From positions 1 to 64,000 of the forward strand of contig NZ_RIAX01000007.1 of NCBI RefSeq assembly GCF_003719725.1: DNA of 64,000 nucleotides. Direction: 5' to 3'. The position numbers were made by a program, and so were the translations under genes. Below the pieces are notes generated by a model. It was not told where the DNA came from and did no database searches. It saw only the letters and a program-made list of their open reading frames with translations. Shown one piece after another: positions 8,900 through 17,645 of the stretch. The DNA is from Planococcus salinus (GTDB lineage: Bacteria; Bacillota; Bacilli; Bacillales_A; Planococcaceae). Position 1 is the stretch's first letter, and every line of letters begins with the position of its first letter.

Positions 8900-9921
8900 T
8901 GCGTTTAGTAGCAGTAGTGGATGCTTCGGTGAACATTCCGGGATTGGAAGATTTGACCATGTACCGATCCGTTGCTTCTGTGCCGTTTGCCGGCCGGTAC
9001 CGCCTGATTGATTTTGTCTTATCGAATGTAGTGAATTCGAATATCAATTCCGTTGGCATTTTTCCTTCTTATCCTTTTGTTTCACTGCTTGACCATATAG
9101 GAATGGGGAAAAGCTGGGATTTGGACCGAAGAAAAGAAGGGCTGTTTTTCCTTCCGGTCGGTTTGCGCAAAGGAAATCATCTCGGTGTGGGCGATTTCGA
9201 AGCACTCGAAGAGCATATGGATTTCTTCAGAAAAAGCAGGCAGCAGTACGTAGTAATAACAAATTGCTTTACGGTGTGTCAGTTGGACTACAATGAGATG
9301 CTGGATGATCATCTGGCTTCAGGAGCGGACGTTACAGAAGCAGTGAGCAACGGCACATCGTTGAGAACATATATATTGGAAAAGAGCCTGTTGGTCCACA
9401 TGATCAAGACTTTCCGCCAGCAGCGGGTCATCAGTGTGGAAGACGTCGTTAATCTGAAAAAGAACTATTACACCTATAACCAATATGAATACACCGGGTA
9501 TCATGCAATCATCAATTCAAAGGAAAGCTATTTCGCTGAATCCATGAAGTTGTTGGAAGAGCCTCATTGGCGGAGCCTGTTTTTGCCGGACCGTCCCGTA
9601 TATACGAAAGTGAAAGATGAACCGCCGACACGCTACATGGAAGGGTCATCAGTCAAAAGTGCACTCGTCGCAAATGGCGGCCAACTGGAAGGGATTGTCC
9701 GGAACAGCATCATCAGTCGCGCTGTGATCATTCAACAAAACGCAAGAGTGGAAAATTGCATCATTATGCAGAAATGCGTGGTGGAGGAAGATTGCGATTT
9801 ATCGTATGTGATAGCGGATAAAGATGTCCGCATCGAAGCGGGAACCGTTCTTCACGGAACGAAAGAAAAGCCGATTGTACTGCGTAAAGGCGAGCATGTG
9901 ATGAAGGAGGATGCTATATGA
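8899..9921 (+). CDS. glgD: GlgD, non-catalytic ADP-glucose pyrophosphorylase subunit
   Basis: Paralogue of GlgC that forms a heteromer with it and raises its activity. In place of the GlgC glycine-rich nucleotide loop it has VAVVDASVNIPGL (residues 4-16) without GGxGxRL, the expected sign of a regulatory subunit, while the GRYRLIDFVLSN block (around 32-43) and C-terminal beta-helix remain. Length 340, as in Bacillus. The ATG overlaps the glgC stop (TAATG), so translation is coupled. Confidence 0.93.
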   Translation: MRLVAVVDASVNIPGLEDLTMYRSVASVPFAGRYRLIDFVLSNVVNSNINSVGIFPSYPFVSLLDHIGMGKSWDLDRRKEGLFFLPVGLRKGNHLGVGDFEALEEHMDFFRKSRQQYVVITNCFTVCQLDYNEMLDDHLASGADVTEAVSNGTSLRTYILEKSLLVHMIKTFRQQRVISVEDVVNLKKNYYTYNQYEYTGYHAIINSKESYFAESMKLLEEPHWRSLFLPDRPVYTKVKDEPPTRYMEGSSVKSALVANGGQLEGIVRNSIISRAVIIQQNARVENCIIMQKCVVEEDCDLSYVIADKDVRIEAGTVLHGTKEKPIVLRKGEHVMKEDAI

Positions 9922-11354
9922 AAATTGTGATGGCTGCGTCGGAATGCATTCCTTTTGTCAAAACCGGCGGCCTGGCAGATGTAGTCGGTTCTTTGCCGAA
10001 AGAATTGGCGAAATTGGGGCATGACGTGACCGTTATTCTCCCGAAATACAGTGTGATTCCAGAAGAGCAGCAAGCAGAGTTTTCGCGAGGGGAAGAAATT
10101 CCGGTTCCTTTTGCCGAAAAGATGGTCAGCAGTGCACTGTTTACAACGGTACAGCACGAAGTCCGGTATGTTTTTGTGGAACATGACGGATATTTCGGGC
10201 GTGAGCAAATTTACGGGCAGGCGGACGACGGCGAACGCTTCGCTTTCTTCAGCCGTGCGGTATTGGCAGTGCTGCAAAACCGGGAATATCCTGCGGACAT
10301 CCTGCATCTTCATGATTGGCATACGGCATTGATTCCGTTTTTGCTTGAAAAAGATCACCGGTATAAGGACTTACAAGGGGCATTGAAGACCGTTTTAACG
10401 ATTCACAACCTGCAGTTCCAGGGCGTTTTTCCAAAGGAGTTATTGACAGCTTCACTGCAAATGGACGAACAGTATTTCAATGAACAAGGAGTCGAGTGGT
10501 ATGGCAACTTGAACATGCTGAAAACCGGAATCCTGTTTGCAGACAAAGTGACGACTGTCAGCCCTTCTTACCGCGATGAAATTCTGACCGAACAGTACGG
10601 AGAAGGGCTGCATCCGCTTCTTCAGAAAAGAAAAGCAGATTTACAAGGAATCCTGAATGGGTTGGATACGTCTTTTTATAACCCGGCCACGGATTTGGCG
10701 ATCGAGATGGAATTCGATTACACTTCAGTGGAAGGAAAAGGGGTTAATAAGCGGGCTGTCCAATCCCGGTTCGGCTTCCGCCAAAGAGGCGACATTCCAT
10801 TGCTGACGATGATTTCCAGATTGGCAGGCCAAAAAGGGATCGATGTTTTAAAAGAAACGTTACCGGGGATATTGGAGAAAAATGATGTGCAGTTTGTTTT
10901 GCTGGGATCAGGAGAAGAACAGTACGAACAGTTTTTTCAGAAGCTGGCCACGGATTTCCCGGGAAAAGCAGCCGTTTATATTGGCTTTGATGAGCCATTG
11001 GCGCACCTTTTATACGCAGGAGCAGATATCTTTTTGATGCCATCCCATTTCGAACCGTGTGGGCTCAGCCAATTGATTTCCATGCGTTACGGAACCGTGC
11101 CGGTGGCCAATAAAACAGGAGGCTTAAAAGACACAGTCCACGAATACGATGCAGCTCAGCAAGCAGGAAATGGATTTTTAAGTGATTTTTCAAAAGGCGA
11201 CTCATTCGATGATGCTATTCAACGGGCATTGACGATGTATCAGCAGTCCAGTCATTGGGATAAGATAAAACGAAACGGAATGCAAGGCGATTATTCCTGG
11301 TCCCGATCGGCAAAAGAATATGCTGAGGTATACGCAGGAGTCGCTGAAAGGTGA
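9918..11354 (+). CDS. glgA: glycogen synthase (ADP-glucose)
   Basis: GT5 glycosyltransferase that extends alpha-1,4 glucan from ADP-glucose. The ADP-glucose-binding KTGGLADVVGSLPK begins at residue 15. The C-terminal GT-B half carries the acceptor/donor loop FEPCGLSQLISMRYG and the TGGLKDTV motif, where the second KTGG-like loop binds nucleotide. The 478 residues are a normal length. The ATG overlaps the glgD stop (ATGA), continuing the chain of coupled starts. Confidence 0.95.
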   Translation: MKIVMAASECIPFVKTGGLADVVGSLPKELAKLGHDVTVILPKYSVIPEEQQAEFSRGEEIPVPFAEKMVSSALFTTVQHEVRYVFVEHDGYFGREQIYGQADDGERFAFFSRAVLAVLQNREYPADILHLHDWHTALIPFLLEKDHRYKDLQGALKTVLTIHNLQFQGVFPKELLTASLQMDEQYFNEQGVEWYGNLNMLKTGILFADKVTTVSPSYRDEILTEQYGEGLHPLLQKRKADLQGILNGLDTSFYNPATDLAIEMEFDYTSVEGKGVNKRAVQSRFGFRQRGDIPLLTMISRLAGQKGIDVLKETLPGILEKNDVQFVLLGSGEEQYEQFFQKLATDFPGKAAVYIGFDEPLAHLLYAGADIFLMPSHFEPCGLSQLISMRYGTVPVANKTGGLKDTVHEYDAAQQAGNGFLSDFSKGDSFDDAIQRALTMYQQSSHWDKIKRNGMQGDYSWSRSAKEYAEVYAGVAER

Positions 11355-11363
11355 TGATAATGG

Positions 11364-13757
11364 ATGTTCCATTCCAAAGAAGAATTCAAAGAGACGTTCA
11401 GACGCCACTTGGAACAGCGAGACGGTAAAAAGGATCATGCTGCAGCTTATTCGGTGCTTGCCGGTATGGTACGTGACCATGTACACGAAAATTGGGAATA
11501 CACGAAAAAGCTGGATCGGCAGGAACACAAAAAACAGCTTTTCTATTTTTCCATGGAATTTTTAGTTGGTCGAATGCTGGGACAAAATCTACAAAATCTG
11601 AAGATCCATGACATGGTCGAGGATGGTTTAAGGGAGCTCGGATTTCATTTGACGGACCTGGAAGAGATGGAGCCGGAACCAGGGCTGGGCAACGGAGGGC
11701 TTGGAAGGTTGGCTGCCTGTTTCCTGGACTCATTGGCATCGCTGGAGATGTCCGGTCATGGTTATGGTATCCGGTATAAAGGCGGTTTGTTCACGCAGCA
11801 TTTTGTCGACGGATTCCAGACTGAGCGACCGACAAAGTGGATTGATGAAACGGATGGATGGGATGTAAGAAGGGAAGACTTGGCAATAGAAATCCCTTTT
11901 TACGGTGAAGTTCAAATCAGCTTAAAAGATGAATGGAGCCACCCGACATTAAACAATGCTGAGTGGGTGAAAGCAGTGCCTTATGACATGCCGGTAGTCG
12001 GAGCTTCGGGCAAACAGGTCAATACATTGCGCCTGTGGCAGGCGGAACCCTCCAATCAGCCACTTCCTTCATCCAAAACCAAAGATGAGTACCTGCAGGA
12101 AACCGAAGCGATCTCTGACCGTCTATACCCTGACGATCAACTGGACCCCGGAAAAATCCTGCGATTGAAGCAACAGTATTTTCTGTGCAGCGCTTCCATC
12201 CAAACCATTCTGAAAAACCGTGATTTCGAGCTTCATGAAATACCGGAGTACATTGCAATCCAAATCAACGACACTCACCCTGCGCTGGCAGTGCCGGAAC
12301 TGATGAGAGTATTGATGGATGAAGAAGGTTTAAGCTGGAAGGACGCTTGGGATATTACGGTTCGCACGGTTTCGTATACCAACCATACCATTCTGGAAGA
12401 GGCCATGGAAAAATGGGAAATCCGATTGCTGCGGCCTTTGCTTCCACGCATTTACATGATTATTGAAGAAATCGATAGGCGGTTTAAAGAAAGTTTGGAA
12501 TCGCAGGATATGGACGAAAAAGCATTCCATAAATTATCCATCATCGACAACGGCATAGTCAAAATGGCTGTACTGGCGGTCGTCGGAAGTTACAAGGTGA
12601 ATGGAGTGGCCAAACTTCACACGGAAATTTTAAAGAAACGGGAATTGAAAGAGCTGTATGGACAGTTTCCAACTAAATTTCACAACAAGACAAATGGCAT
12701 TACGCATCGGCGCTGGCTATTGAAAGCAAATCCGGAACTGTCCGAATTGATCACAGAATCAATTGGGCCCGAGTGGACAAAAGAACCGGAACGCTTGAAA
12801 GAACTGAAGTACTTTGCGCAGAGCCATTCCTTTCTTCAGGATTTTCAAGCGATCAAGCGGTTGAAAAAAGATCATTTGATTTATCACATTGAACGCACGC
12901 AAGATATCGTGGTGAATCCTGATTCCATATTTGATATACACATCAAGCGATTTCATGGTTACAAGAGGCAATTGATGAACATCCTGCATGTGCAGATGCT
13001 GTATGACCGGATCAAACGGGATGCTTCGTATCGCCCTTATCCCCGCACATTCTTTTTCGGCGGGAAAGCGGCACCGAGTTATCATTTTGCCAAGCAAGTC
13101 ATCAAGATGATCAATACCGTTGCGGAAAAAGTGAATAATGATCCACTGGCAAAACAGCACCTGCACATCGTCTTTGTGGAGGATTACAATGTATCCCATG
13201 CGGAATATATGATTCCTGCAGCTGAAGTCAGCGAACAGATTTCGACCGCCTCCAAAGAAGCTTCGGGAACCGGGAACATGAAATTCATGATGAATGGAGC
13301 CCTGACACTTGGAACGGTTGACGGAGCAAACGTGGAAATCTTTGAACAGGCAGGAGAAGAAAATGCGTTTCTCTTCGGACTGCGGTCAGAGGAAGTGATG
13401 CGTTACGAAAAAGACGGAAACTATCATGCAAAAGAGATTATTCAGCAGAATCCGGAAATCGAACAATTGATGGAAGAATTGATCAATGGAGACTTGACCG
13501 GTGGCAAGCAGCATGGGTCTTTCATTGCACAACAGCTGCTGGATGATAACGACCCGTTTTTTGTTCTGGAAGATATCCAAAGCTATGCGGCAGCCCATGA
13601 GCGAATAGTGGAAGCTTATCAAGATTCGTCGAAATGGCTGGAGATGGCAGTGAAAAATGTAGCGGCTTCAGGCATCTTCTCGAGTGACCGGACCATTCAG
13701 CAATATTCGGATGAAGTATGGCAACTTCAGCGTTCATTGAGAAAAACGGGAGTGTAA
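11364..13757 (+). CDS. glgP: glycogen phosphorylase
   Basis: PLP-dependent GT35 phosphorylase that releases glucose-1-phosphate from glycogen ends. The PLP lysine is K640 in EASGTGNMKFMMNG; the N-terminal half has the LGNGGLGRLAACFLDS glucan-site block and AIQINDTHPALAVPELMRV. The 797 residues match the Bacillus enzyme. ATG 11364 follows the glgA stop by nine bases, with AAGGTGAT overlapping that stop as ribosome site. As last enzyme of the operon it allows the same transcript to encode synthesis and breakdown. Confidence 0.95.
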   Translation: MFHSKEEFKETFRRHLEQRDGKKDHAAAYSVLAGMVRDHVHENWEYTKKLDRQEHKKQLFYFSMEFLVGRMLGQNLQNLKIHDMVEDGLRELGFHLTDLEEMEPEPGLGNGGLGRLAACFLDSLASLEMSGHGYGIRYKGGLFTQHFVDGFQTERPTKWIDETDGWDVRREDLAIEIPFYGEVQISLKDEWSHPTLNNAEWVKAVPYDMPVVGASGKQVNTLRLWQAEPSNQPLPSSKTKDEYLQETEAISDRLYPDDQLDPGKILRLKQQYFLCSASIQTILKNRDFELHEIPEYIAIQINDTHPALAVPELMRVLMDEEGLSWKDAWDITVRTVSYTNHTILEEAMEKWEIRLLRPLLPRIYMIIEEIDRRFKESLESQDMDEKAFHKLSIIDNGIVKMAVLAVVGSYKVNGVAKLHTEILKKRELKELYGQFPTKFHNKTNGITHRRWLLKANPELSELITESIGPEWTKEPERLKELKYFAQSHSFLQDFQAIKRLKKDHLIYHIERTQDIVVNPDSIFDIHIKRFHGYKRQLMNILHVQMLYDRIKRDASYRPYPRTFFFGGKAAPSYHFAKQVIKMINTVAEKVNNDPLAKQHLHIVFVEDYNVSHAEYMIPAAEVSEQISTASKEASGTGNMKFMMNGALTLGTVDGANVEIFEQAGEENAFLFGLRSEEVMRYEKDGNYHAKEIIQQNPEIEQLMEELINGDLTGGKQHGSFIAQQLLDDNDPFFVLEDIQSYAAAHERIVEAYQDSSKWLEMAVKNVAASGIFSSDRTIQQYSDEVWQLQRSLRKTGV

Positions 13758-13769
13758 GGAGGACGAAAC

Positions 13770-14579
13770 ATGGCGCAGGACACCTTTGACAATACGGATT
13801 TAAAAGATTATAAAGCAAGCGGCGTACTCGAAGGAAAAGTGGCAATCGTGACGGGAGCGAGCAGCGGCATCGGCCAGGCAGTGGCGATTGCCTACGCCAA
13901 AGAAGGGGCAAAAGTGGTGATCGGCTACCTGGATGATGACGAAGGGGCAGATAAAACCGTGCAGCTGGTTAGGCATTACGGCAGCGAAGCCAAAGCACTG
14001 AGTGGTGATTTGAGCAAATCGGACAACTGCGGGAAACTCGTCAACTTCGCATTGGATGAATTTGGCCAAATTGATATCCTGGTGAACAACGCAGGCTATC
14101 AATATCCGCAAACTTCTCCTCTTGATATTACGGATGAACAAATGCTGAAGACATTTGAGATCAAATCATTCGCTATGTTCTATCTCACCCGAGCGGCTCT
14201 TCCTCATTTGAAGAAAGGCGCACGCATCATCAATACCGCTTCGATCAATGCATACCGGGGACATTCCGATTTAATCGATTATTCGGGAGCGAACGGAGCG
14301 ATGGTTTCCATGACACGGGCGCTCGCCAGGCGTCTGGTGCGCGAGGAAATTGCGGTGAACGGGATTGCGCCCGGACCGATATGGACGCCGCTCATCCCAA
14401 AAACCTTCGGTGATTTGAACCCGAATGTAGCGGATGATTTTGGAGAAGATGTGCCGGCAGGACGTGCGGGGCAGCCATACGAATTGGCAAAAGCCTTCGT
14501 CTTTCTGGCGGATCCGCAGAATTCCTATATGACTGGACAAGTGCTGCACATAAACGGCGGCGATTATATGTCTACGTGA
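13770..14579 (+). CDS. short-chain dehydrogenase/reductase with Asn in place of catalytic Lys
   Basis: Classical SDR fold, 269 residues, of the subgroup with an N-terminal tail before the Rossmann domain. The cofactor motif TGASSGIG is at 28-35, NNAG near 109-112 and the catalytic Ser at S158. The YxxxK site reads Y171-SGA-N175: the Lys codon is AAC (14292-14294), so the residue that lowers the Tyr pKa and holds the nicotinamide ribose is missing. The enzyme may be inactive, altered or depend on another residue. It lies 12 bases after glgP with a GGAGG site and shares the operon, ending in a terminator. Its substrate is unknown. Confidence 0.85.
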   Translation: MAQDTFDNTDLKDYKASGVLEGKVAIVTGASSGIGQAVAIAYAKEGAKVVIGYLDDDEGADKTVQLVRHYGSEAKALSGDLSKSDNCGKLVNFALDEFGQIDILVNNAGYQYPQTSPLDITDEQMLKTFEIKSFAMFYLTRAALPHLKKGARIINTASINAYRGHSDLIDYSGANGAMVSMTRALARRLVREEIAVNGIAPGPIWTPLIPKTFGDLNPNVADDFGEDVPAGRAGQPYELAKAFVFLADPQNSYMTGQVLHINGGDYMST

Positions 14580-14591
14580 AATATAATAAAC

Positions 14592-14626
14592 AAGAGGCTG
14601 TCGAGAAACCCGGCAGCCTTCTTTTA
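14592..14626 (+). terminator. terminator of the glycogen operon
   Basis: The stem AGGCTGTCG (14595-14603) pairs with CCGGCAGCCT (14610-14619, one G-T pair) and is followed by TCTTTTATTC. It is just downstream of the SDR stop. Confidence 0.7.
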
Positions 14627-14668
14627 TTCTGTTCCACGGGAAGCTTTTCCCGTTCTATTGCAATTGTG

Positions 14669-14900
14669 TTGACATCCTCCCCCCACCTAAAATCCTGGCA
14701 GATTTTTGAGGAAGGGGATTCCAACAAAGGAGCCATTGATCGGGACCCTCTTCGTTGAATGGTTACCTTTCCCTCCTCTCCGTCCCGCTCGCCGGTTGAA
14801 CCGGGGTACGGGTAGAGACTCAGCGGGGCAGGTGTACAGCGCAGTCGGGCGCCTTGCGAAGGGTATAAGACTCTTCGCAGCGGTCAGTTTACCGCAGTCG
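14669..14900 (-). ncRNA. predicted omega RNA (right-end guide RNA of TnpB)
   Basis: In TnpB (OMEGA) systems the guide RNA comes from the 3' end of tnpB through the element's right end, and the flanking DNA supplies the guide. Here the 215 bases after the tnpB stop are non-coding and rich in paired segments (for example CTTCGCA near 14874 and TGCGAAG near 14857), and they end at the right-end hairpin. The guide would read into 14668 and below, starting CACAATTGCAATAGAACGGG. The 5' limit is uncertain. The assignment rests on family knowledge and position. Confidence 0.6.
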
Positions 14901-16050
14901 AAATCGGTGGTCTGGCGGCGATGACAAAACTCGCGTTGACGTCCGCGTTGTGCCGGTAGCCGCAAGAGCACGTGTAGCGAGAACCTCTTCGGTTCGTCTT
15001 CAAGGTGGTGCCGCACGCAGCACATTCCTGGCTCGTCTTGAACGGACTGACTTTCTGCACGACCAGCTCGGCTAGCTCGGCTTTGTACGCCAGTTTCGTT
15101 TCCAGGTCAAAGAACGCCCAGGAATTCACATTCCGGTCGCTGCGTTTCCAGTATCTCTTCATGGAGCGGATGCCTTTCAGGTCTTCGATCTTGATGATGG
15201 ATGCACCTTGTGTTTTCGCAAACGCCACGATGTCTTTCGCAATCACATGATTCCAGTAATGGATGATGCGCTGTTCCTTGTTCTTCAGCCGCTTCAGCGC
15301 TTTCTGGTTTTTCTTCTGCATCAACGTTCGTCTCAAATTTGAAAACTTCCGGCGGACATGGCCGATTCGTTTGCCGGAAAACAGTAGATACTCACCGGTT
15401 GTTTGATCTCCCGCCACCGCAATAGCCTTCAGTCCGCGGTCGACACCGATCGCTTTGCCACTCGTGAGAGAACCTTTCATCTCAAATGAGAGGGCAAAGG
15501 AGAAATACCATGTCCCTTTTTTGCAGAACAGCTGGCCGCTGCCTTTCTTCGGCTGGATCGCCGGGTTGATGGATGGATTGTAGTAGTTCGACGTCTCATC
15601 CATTTCACCACTCAAGAGATAGTTCACCCAGAATAGCGTATAGGCGTTCGTCTTCAGTGGCACGTACTTCTCCACGGTCAACCGCCCTTCGTCTGCGGTT
15701 GGAACGCCCAGTTTGAGAAAGCCGTTGTCGAAGCGGAGATGCCAGTTCTGGTTGTTGAACGGGATGGCGATTTTCTGTCGGAACTGTGGGAACCCTTTCG
15801 TTTTGGTGTGTTTCTTCCAGTCCGCATAGCGGGAACAGGCCAGCTTGCGCGCTTCCTGTCGCAACGTGGACGGCAACTGGATGGGCGCGAGTGTCCGGTC
15901 GATTTCGGAAGCCTTGGACTCCGGGTTTTCCCGTTTCACACGGATTGCCACGTTGCAGGCTTCGGAAAAAGACGCGCGCATGTCTTCGTACAGGTGGATT
16001 TTGGCGTGTGTCGGTTCAAACAGCGGCAGCTTGATGGAAAGGATGGGCAC
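14884..16050 (-). CDS. tnpB: TnpB, RNA-guided RuvC-type nuclease of an IS200/IS605 element
   Basis: A 388-residue TnpB, the ancestor family of Cas12 nucleases. An N-terminal OrfB helix-turn-helix/WED-like region (1-130) is followed by a split RuvC domain. The catalytic acidic residues are all present: D204 (IGVDRGLKA), E289 (IIKIEDLKG) and D370 (HNADVNAS). The zinc ribbon has C343-C346 and C361-C363. The reading frame is intact, so the protein may be active. GTG start at 16050 with AGGAGG upstream. There is no tnpA neighbour. It lies between the glycogen operon and the MBL-HhH gene. Confidence 0.93.
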   Translation of the reverse strand: MPILSIKLPLFEPTHAKIHLYEDMRASFSEACNVAIRVKRENPESKASEIDRTLAPIQLPSTLRQEARKLACSRYADWKKHTKTKGFPQFRQKIAIPFNNQNWHLRFDNGFLKLGVPTADEGRLTVEKYVPLKTNAYTLFWVNYLLSGEMDETSNYYNPSINPAIQPKKGSGQLFCKKGTWYFSFALSFEMKGSLTSGKAIGVDRGLKAIAVAGDQTTGEYLLFSGKRIGHVRRKFSNLRRTLMQKKNQKALKRLKNKEQRIIHYWNHVIAKDIVAFAKTQGASIIKIEDLKGIRSMKRYWKRSDRNVNSWAFFDLETKLAYKAELAELVVQKVSPFKTSQECAACGTTLKTNRRGSRYTCSCGYRHNADVNASFVIAARPPISTAVN

Positions 16051-16238
16051 GAAAGGTTCCTCCTTGTTTTCCTATTTCCATCAGCATACCAAAACGAACA
16101 CACGTTCGCAAATAAATAGACGGACTATTTGAAAAAAACAGGCCAGAGATTCGTCTCCTCCCGAAACGCTGAAGCGTTTTGAGGAAGGAGTCTTTTCGCC
16201 AGTTGTGATAAACTTCTTTTGAGAAAGAAGGTGAATTG

Positions 16239-17315
16239 TTGAAAAACCTCTTGTTTATTTTACATATAATTCTTATTTGCTTTCTGTTTGCCGGATGTCT
16301 TCAGGAAACCGACAGACCGGAACAATCAATGGGAAAGGCAGAACCTGCAGCCGATTTGGAAGTGCATTTTATTGATGTCGGACAAGCGGATGCGACGTTG
16401 GTGAAATCAGACGACTTCACTGTTTTGATTGATACCGGAAATTGGAATTCAAGTGCTGCCGTCGATTATTTGCATGGGCAGGACATTACAGAGATCGATA
16501 TCTTAATCGGTACCCACCCGGATGCAGACCACATTGGCCAAATGGACCGCATCATGGAGCAGTTCGAAGTCGGGGAAGTGTGGATGTCCGGAAATACAAG
16601 CACATCGGATGTATTTATCCGGACACTTGAAGCGATCGATTCCAGCGGTGCGGACTATTACGAACCCAGAGCAGGAGAGATATTCGATATCGGGGACATT
16701 CAAATTGATGTGCTTTATCCCGAAGAAATTACCGGAAAGGCGAACGAAGAATCGATTTCCCTGAAACTGACTTATGGAGAGGTTGATTTTGTGTTTACGG
16801 GAGATGCCGGGGTGAAGGAAGAACAGGAAATGGTAAATGCCGGTTTTGATTTGGATGCAGAGATTTTGCAGCTCGGGCATCACGGATCCAATACGTCAAC
16901 CAGCTCTGAATTTTTGCAGGCGGTTTCTCCAGAGGTGGCGATTTACAGTGCGGGCGCCGAAAATTCATACGGGCATCCTCACGCAGAAGTGATTGCTGCG
17001 GCTGAAAATGCAGGAGCAGTCGTGTATGGCACCGATGTCAATGGGACTGTGATTGTGGAGACAGATGGAGAGCGTTATTCCGTGAGCGCCGAGCGGGAAG
17101 GTGTGCCGGTTGAAGGAGTGAATCGCTGCATCGATCTGAATGTCGCGTCATCAGCAGAGTTGCAGGAAATCGAAGGCATTGGGCCTGCCTACGCTGAAGA
17201 CATCATCAGCGGACGTCCATTTGAAACAATTGATGATCTTGAGGAAATCAAAGGCATCGGTCAAGGGACGATTGATCGCATAAAGGCGCAAGGCCTAGTA
17301 TGTACAGGGGGGTGA
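16239..17315 (+). CDS. secreted lipoprotein: ComEC-like metallo-beta-lactamase domain plus helix-hairpin-helix domain
   Basis: About 358 residues with a lipoprotein signal (hydrophobic run ending FLFAGC near residue 20). Next comes a metallo-beta-lactamase fold like the C-terminal domain of ComEC/Rec2, starting HFIDVGQADATL and carrying the metal motif THPDADHIGQ, with GHHGSNTS and GHPHAEV later. The last 60 residues are a ComEA-type helix-hairpin-helix DNA-binding domain (LNVASSAELQEIEGIGPAYA). Linking a surface nuclease-like fold to a DNA-binding domain suggests extracellular DNA processing; this is inference. TTG 16239 is five bases from GAAGGTG; TTG 16236 is the alternative. It overlaps no gene and precedes the DUF3006 gene by five bases. 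Confidence 0.88.
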   Translation: MKNLLFILHIILICFLFAGCLQETDRPEQSMGKAEPAADLEVHFIDVGQADATLVKSDDFTVLIDTGNWNSSAAVDYLHGQDITEIDILIGTHPDADHIGQMDRIMEQFEVGEVWMSGNTSTSDVFIRTLEAIDSSGADYYEPRAGEIFDIGDIQIDVLYPEEITGKANEESISLKLTYGEVDFVFTGDAGVKEEQEMVNAGFDLDAEILQLGHHGSNTSTSSEFLQAVSPEVAIYSAGAENSYGHPHAEVIAAAENAGAVVYGTDVNGTVIVETDGERYSVSAEREGVPVEGVNRCIDLNVASSAELQEIEGIGPAYAEDIISGRPFETIDDLEEIKGIGQGTIDRIKAQGLVCTGG

Positions 17316-17319
17316 CGGA

Positions 17320-17592
17320 ATGAAAGGGACACTCGATCGGATTGAAGACGATGGACGCGCTGTGATCCTGCTCGAAGAACTGCAGCAGGAAATTGTTCTG
17401 CCGATGGAACGTTTGCCGGCAGGAAGCGACGTGGATTCCTGGTTTGACATTACATTGGAAAACGATGAAGTCACCTCCATTGTCCTGGATGAAACCACTT
17501 CCGCAAAAAAAACGGAGCAGGCAAACGAACTATTACAGAAATTGAAAAGCAAAAACTCCGGCAGTAAATTCAAAAGAAATAAGAGAAGCTAA
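17320..17592 (+). CDS. DUF3006 family protein
   Basis: A 90-residue cytosolic protein, mostly acidic with a very basic tail (KSKNSGSKFKRNKRS). The beta-rich opening MKGTLDRIEDDGRAVILLEE is the DUF3006 pattern, whose genes are often found next to ComEC-like MBL proteins, as here. The function is unknown. The start ATG 17320 is four bases after the upstream stop, with GGGGGGTGACGG as ribosome site, so the pair is one operon. Confidence 0.85.
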   Translation: MKGTLDRIEDDGRAVILLEELQQEIVLPMERLPAGSDVDSWFDITLENDEVTSIVLDETTSAKKTEQANELLQKLKSKNSGSKFKRNKRS

Positions 17593-17596
17593 AGAG

Positions 17597-17635
17597 AAAC
17601 CCCAGAACCATCACGTAACGTGGTTCCGGGGTTTT
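17597..17635. terminator. bidirectional intrinsic terminator
   Basis: The stem AAACCCCAGAACCA (17597-17610) pairs with TGGTTCCGGGGTTT (17621-17634), one mismatch, between convergent genes. The T-run is short on the plus side (TTTTAT) and similar on the minus side. Confidence 0.8.
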
Positions 17636-17645
17636 ATCGCCTGGT

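Larger units (their letters stand above)
14669..16202 (-). mobile_element. solo tnpB element, IS200/IS605 superfamily (IS1341-like)
   Basis: A 1.5-kb element that carries tnpB but no tnpA. Read on the minus strand, the left end has the imperfect hairpin CTCC...AAACGCT/AGCGTTT...GGAG (16190-16155). The right end has CCCC...AAAATC/GATTTT...GGGG (14717-14681) and finishes GGATGTCAA, like the TCAA right-end cleavage sites of this superfamily. Both hairpins share TTTTGAGGAAGG on the plus strand (14705-14715 and 16178-16188). The element is flanked by TTGTG at 14664-14668 and 16203-16207. Without tnpA it would need a Y1 transposase in trans. Boundaries are inferred. Confidence 0.82.
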
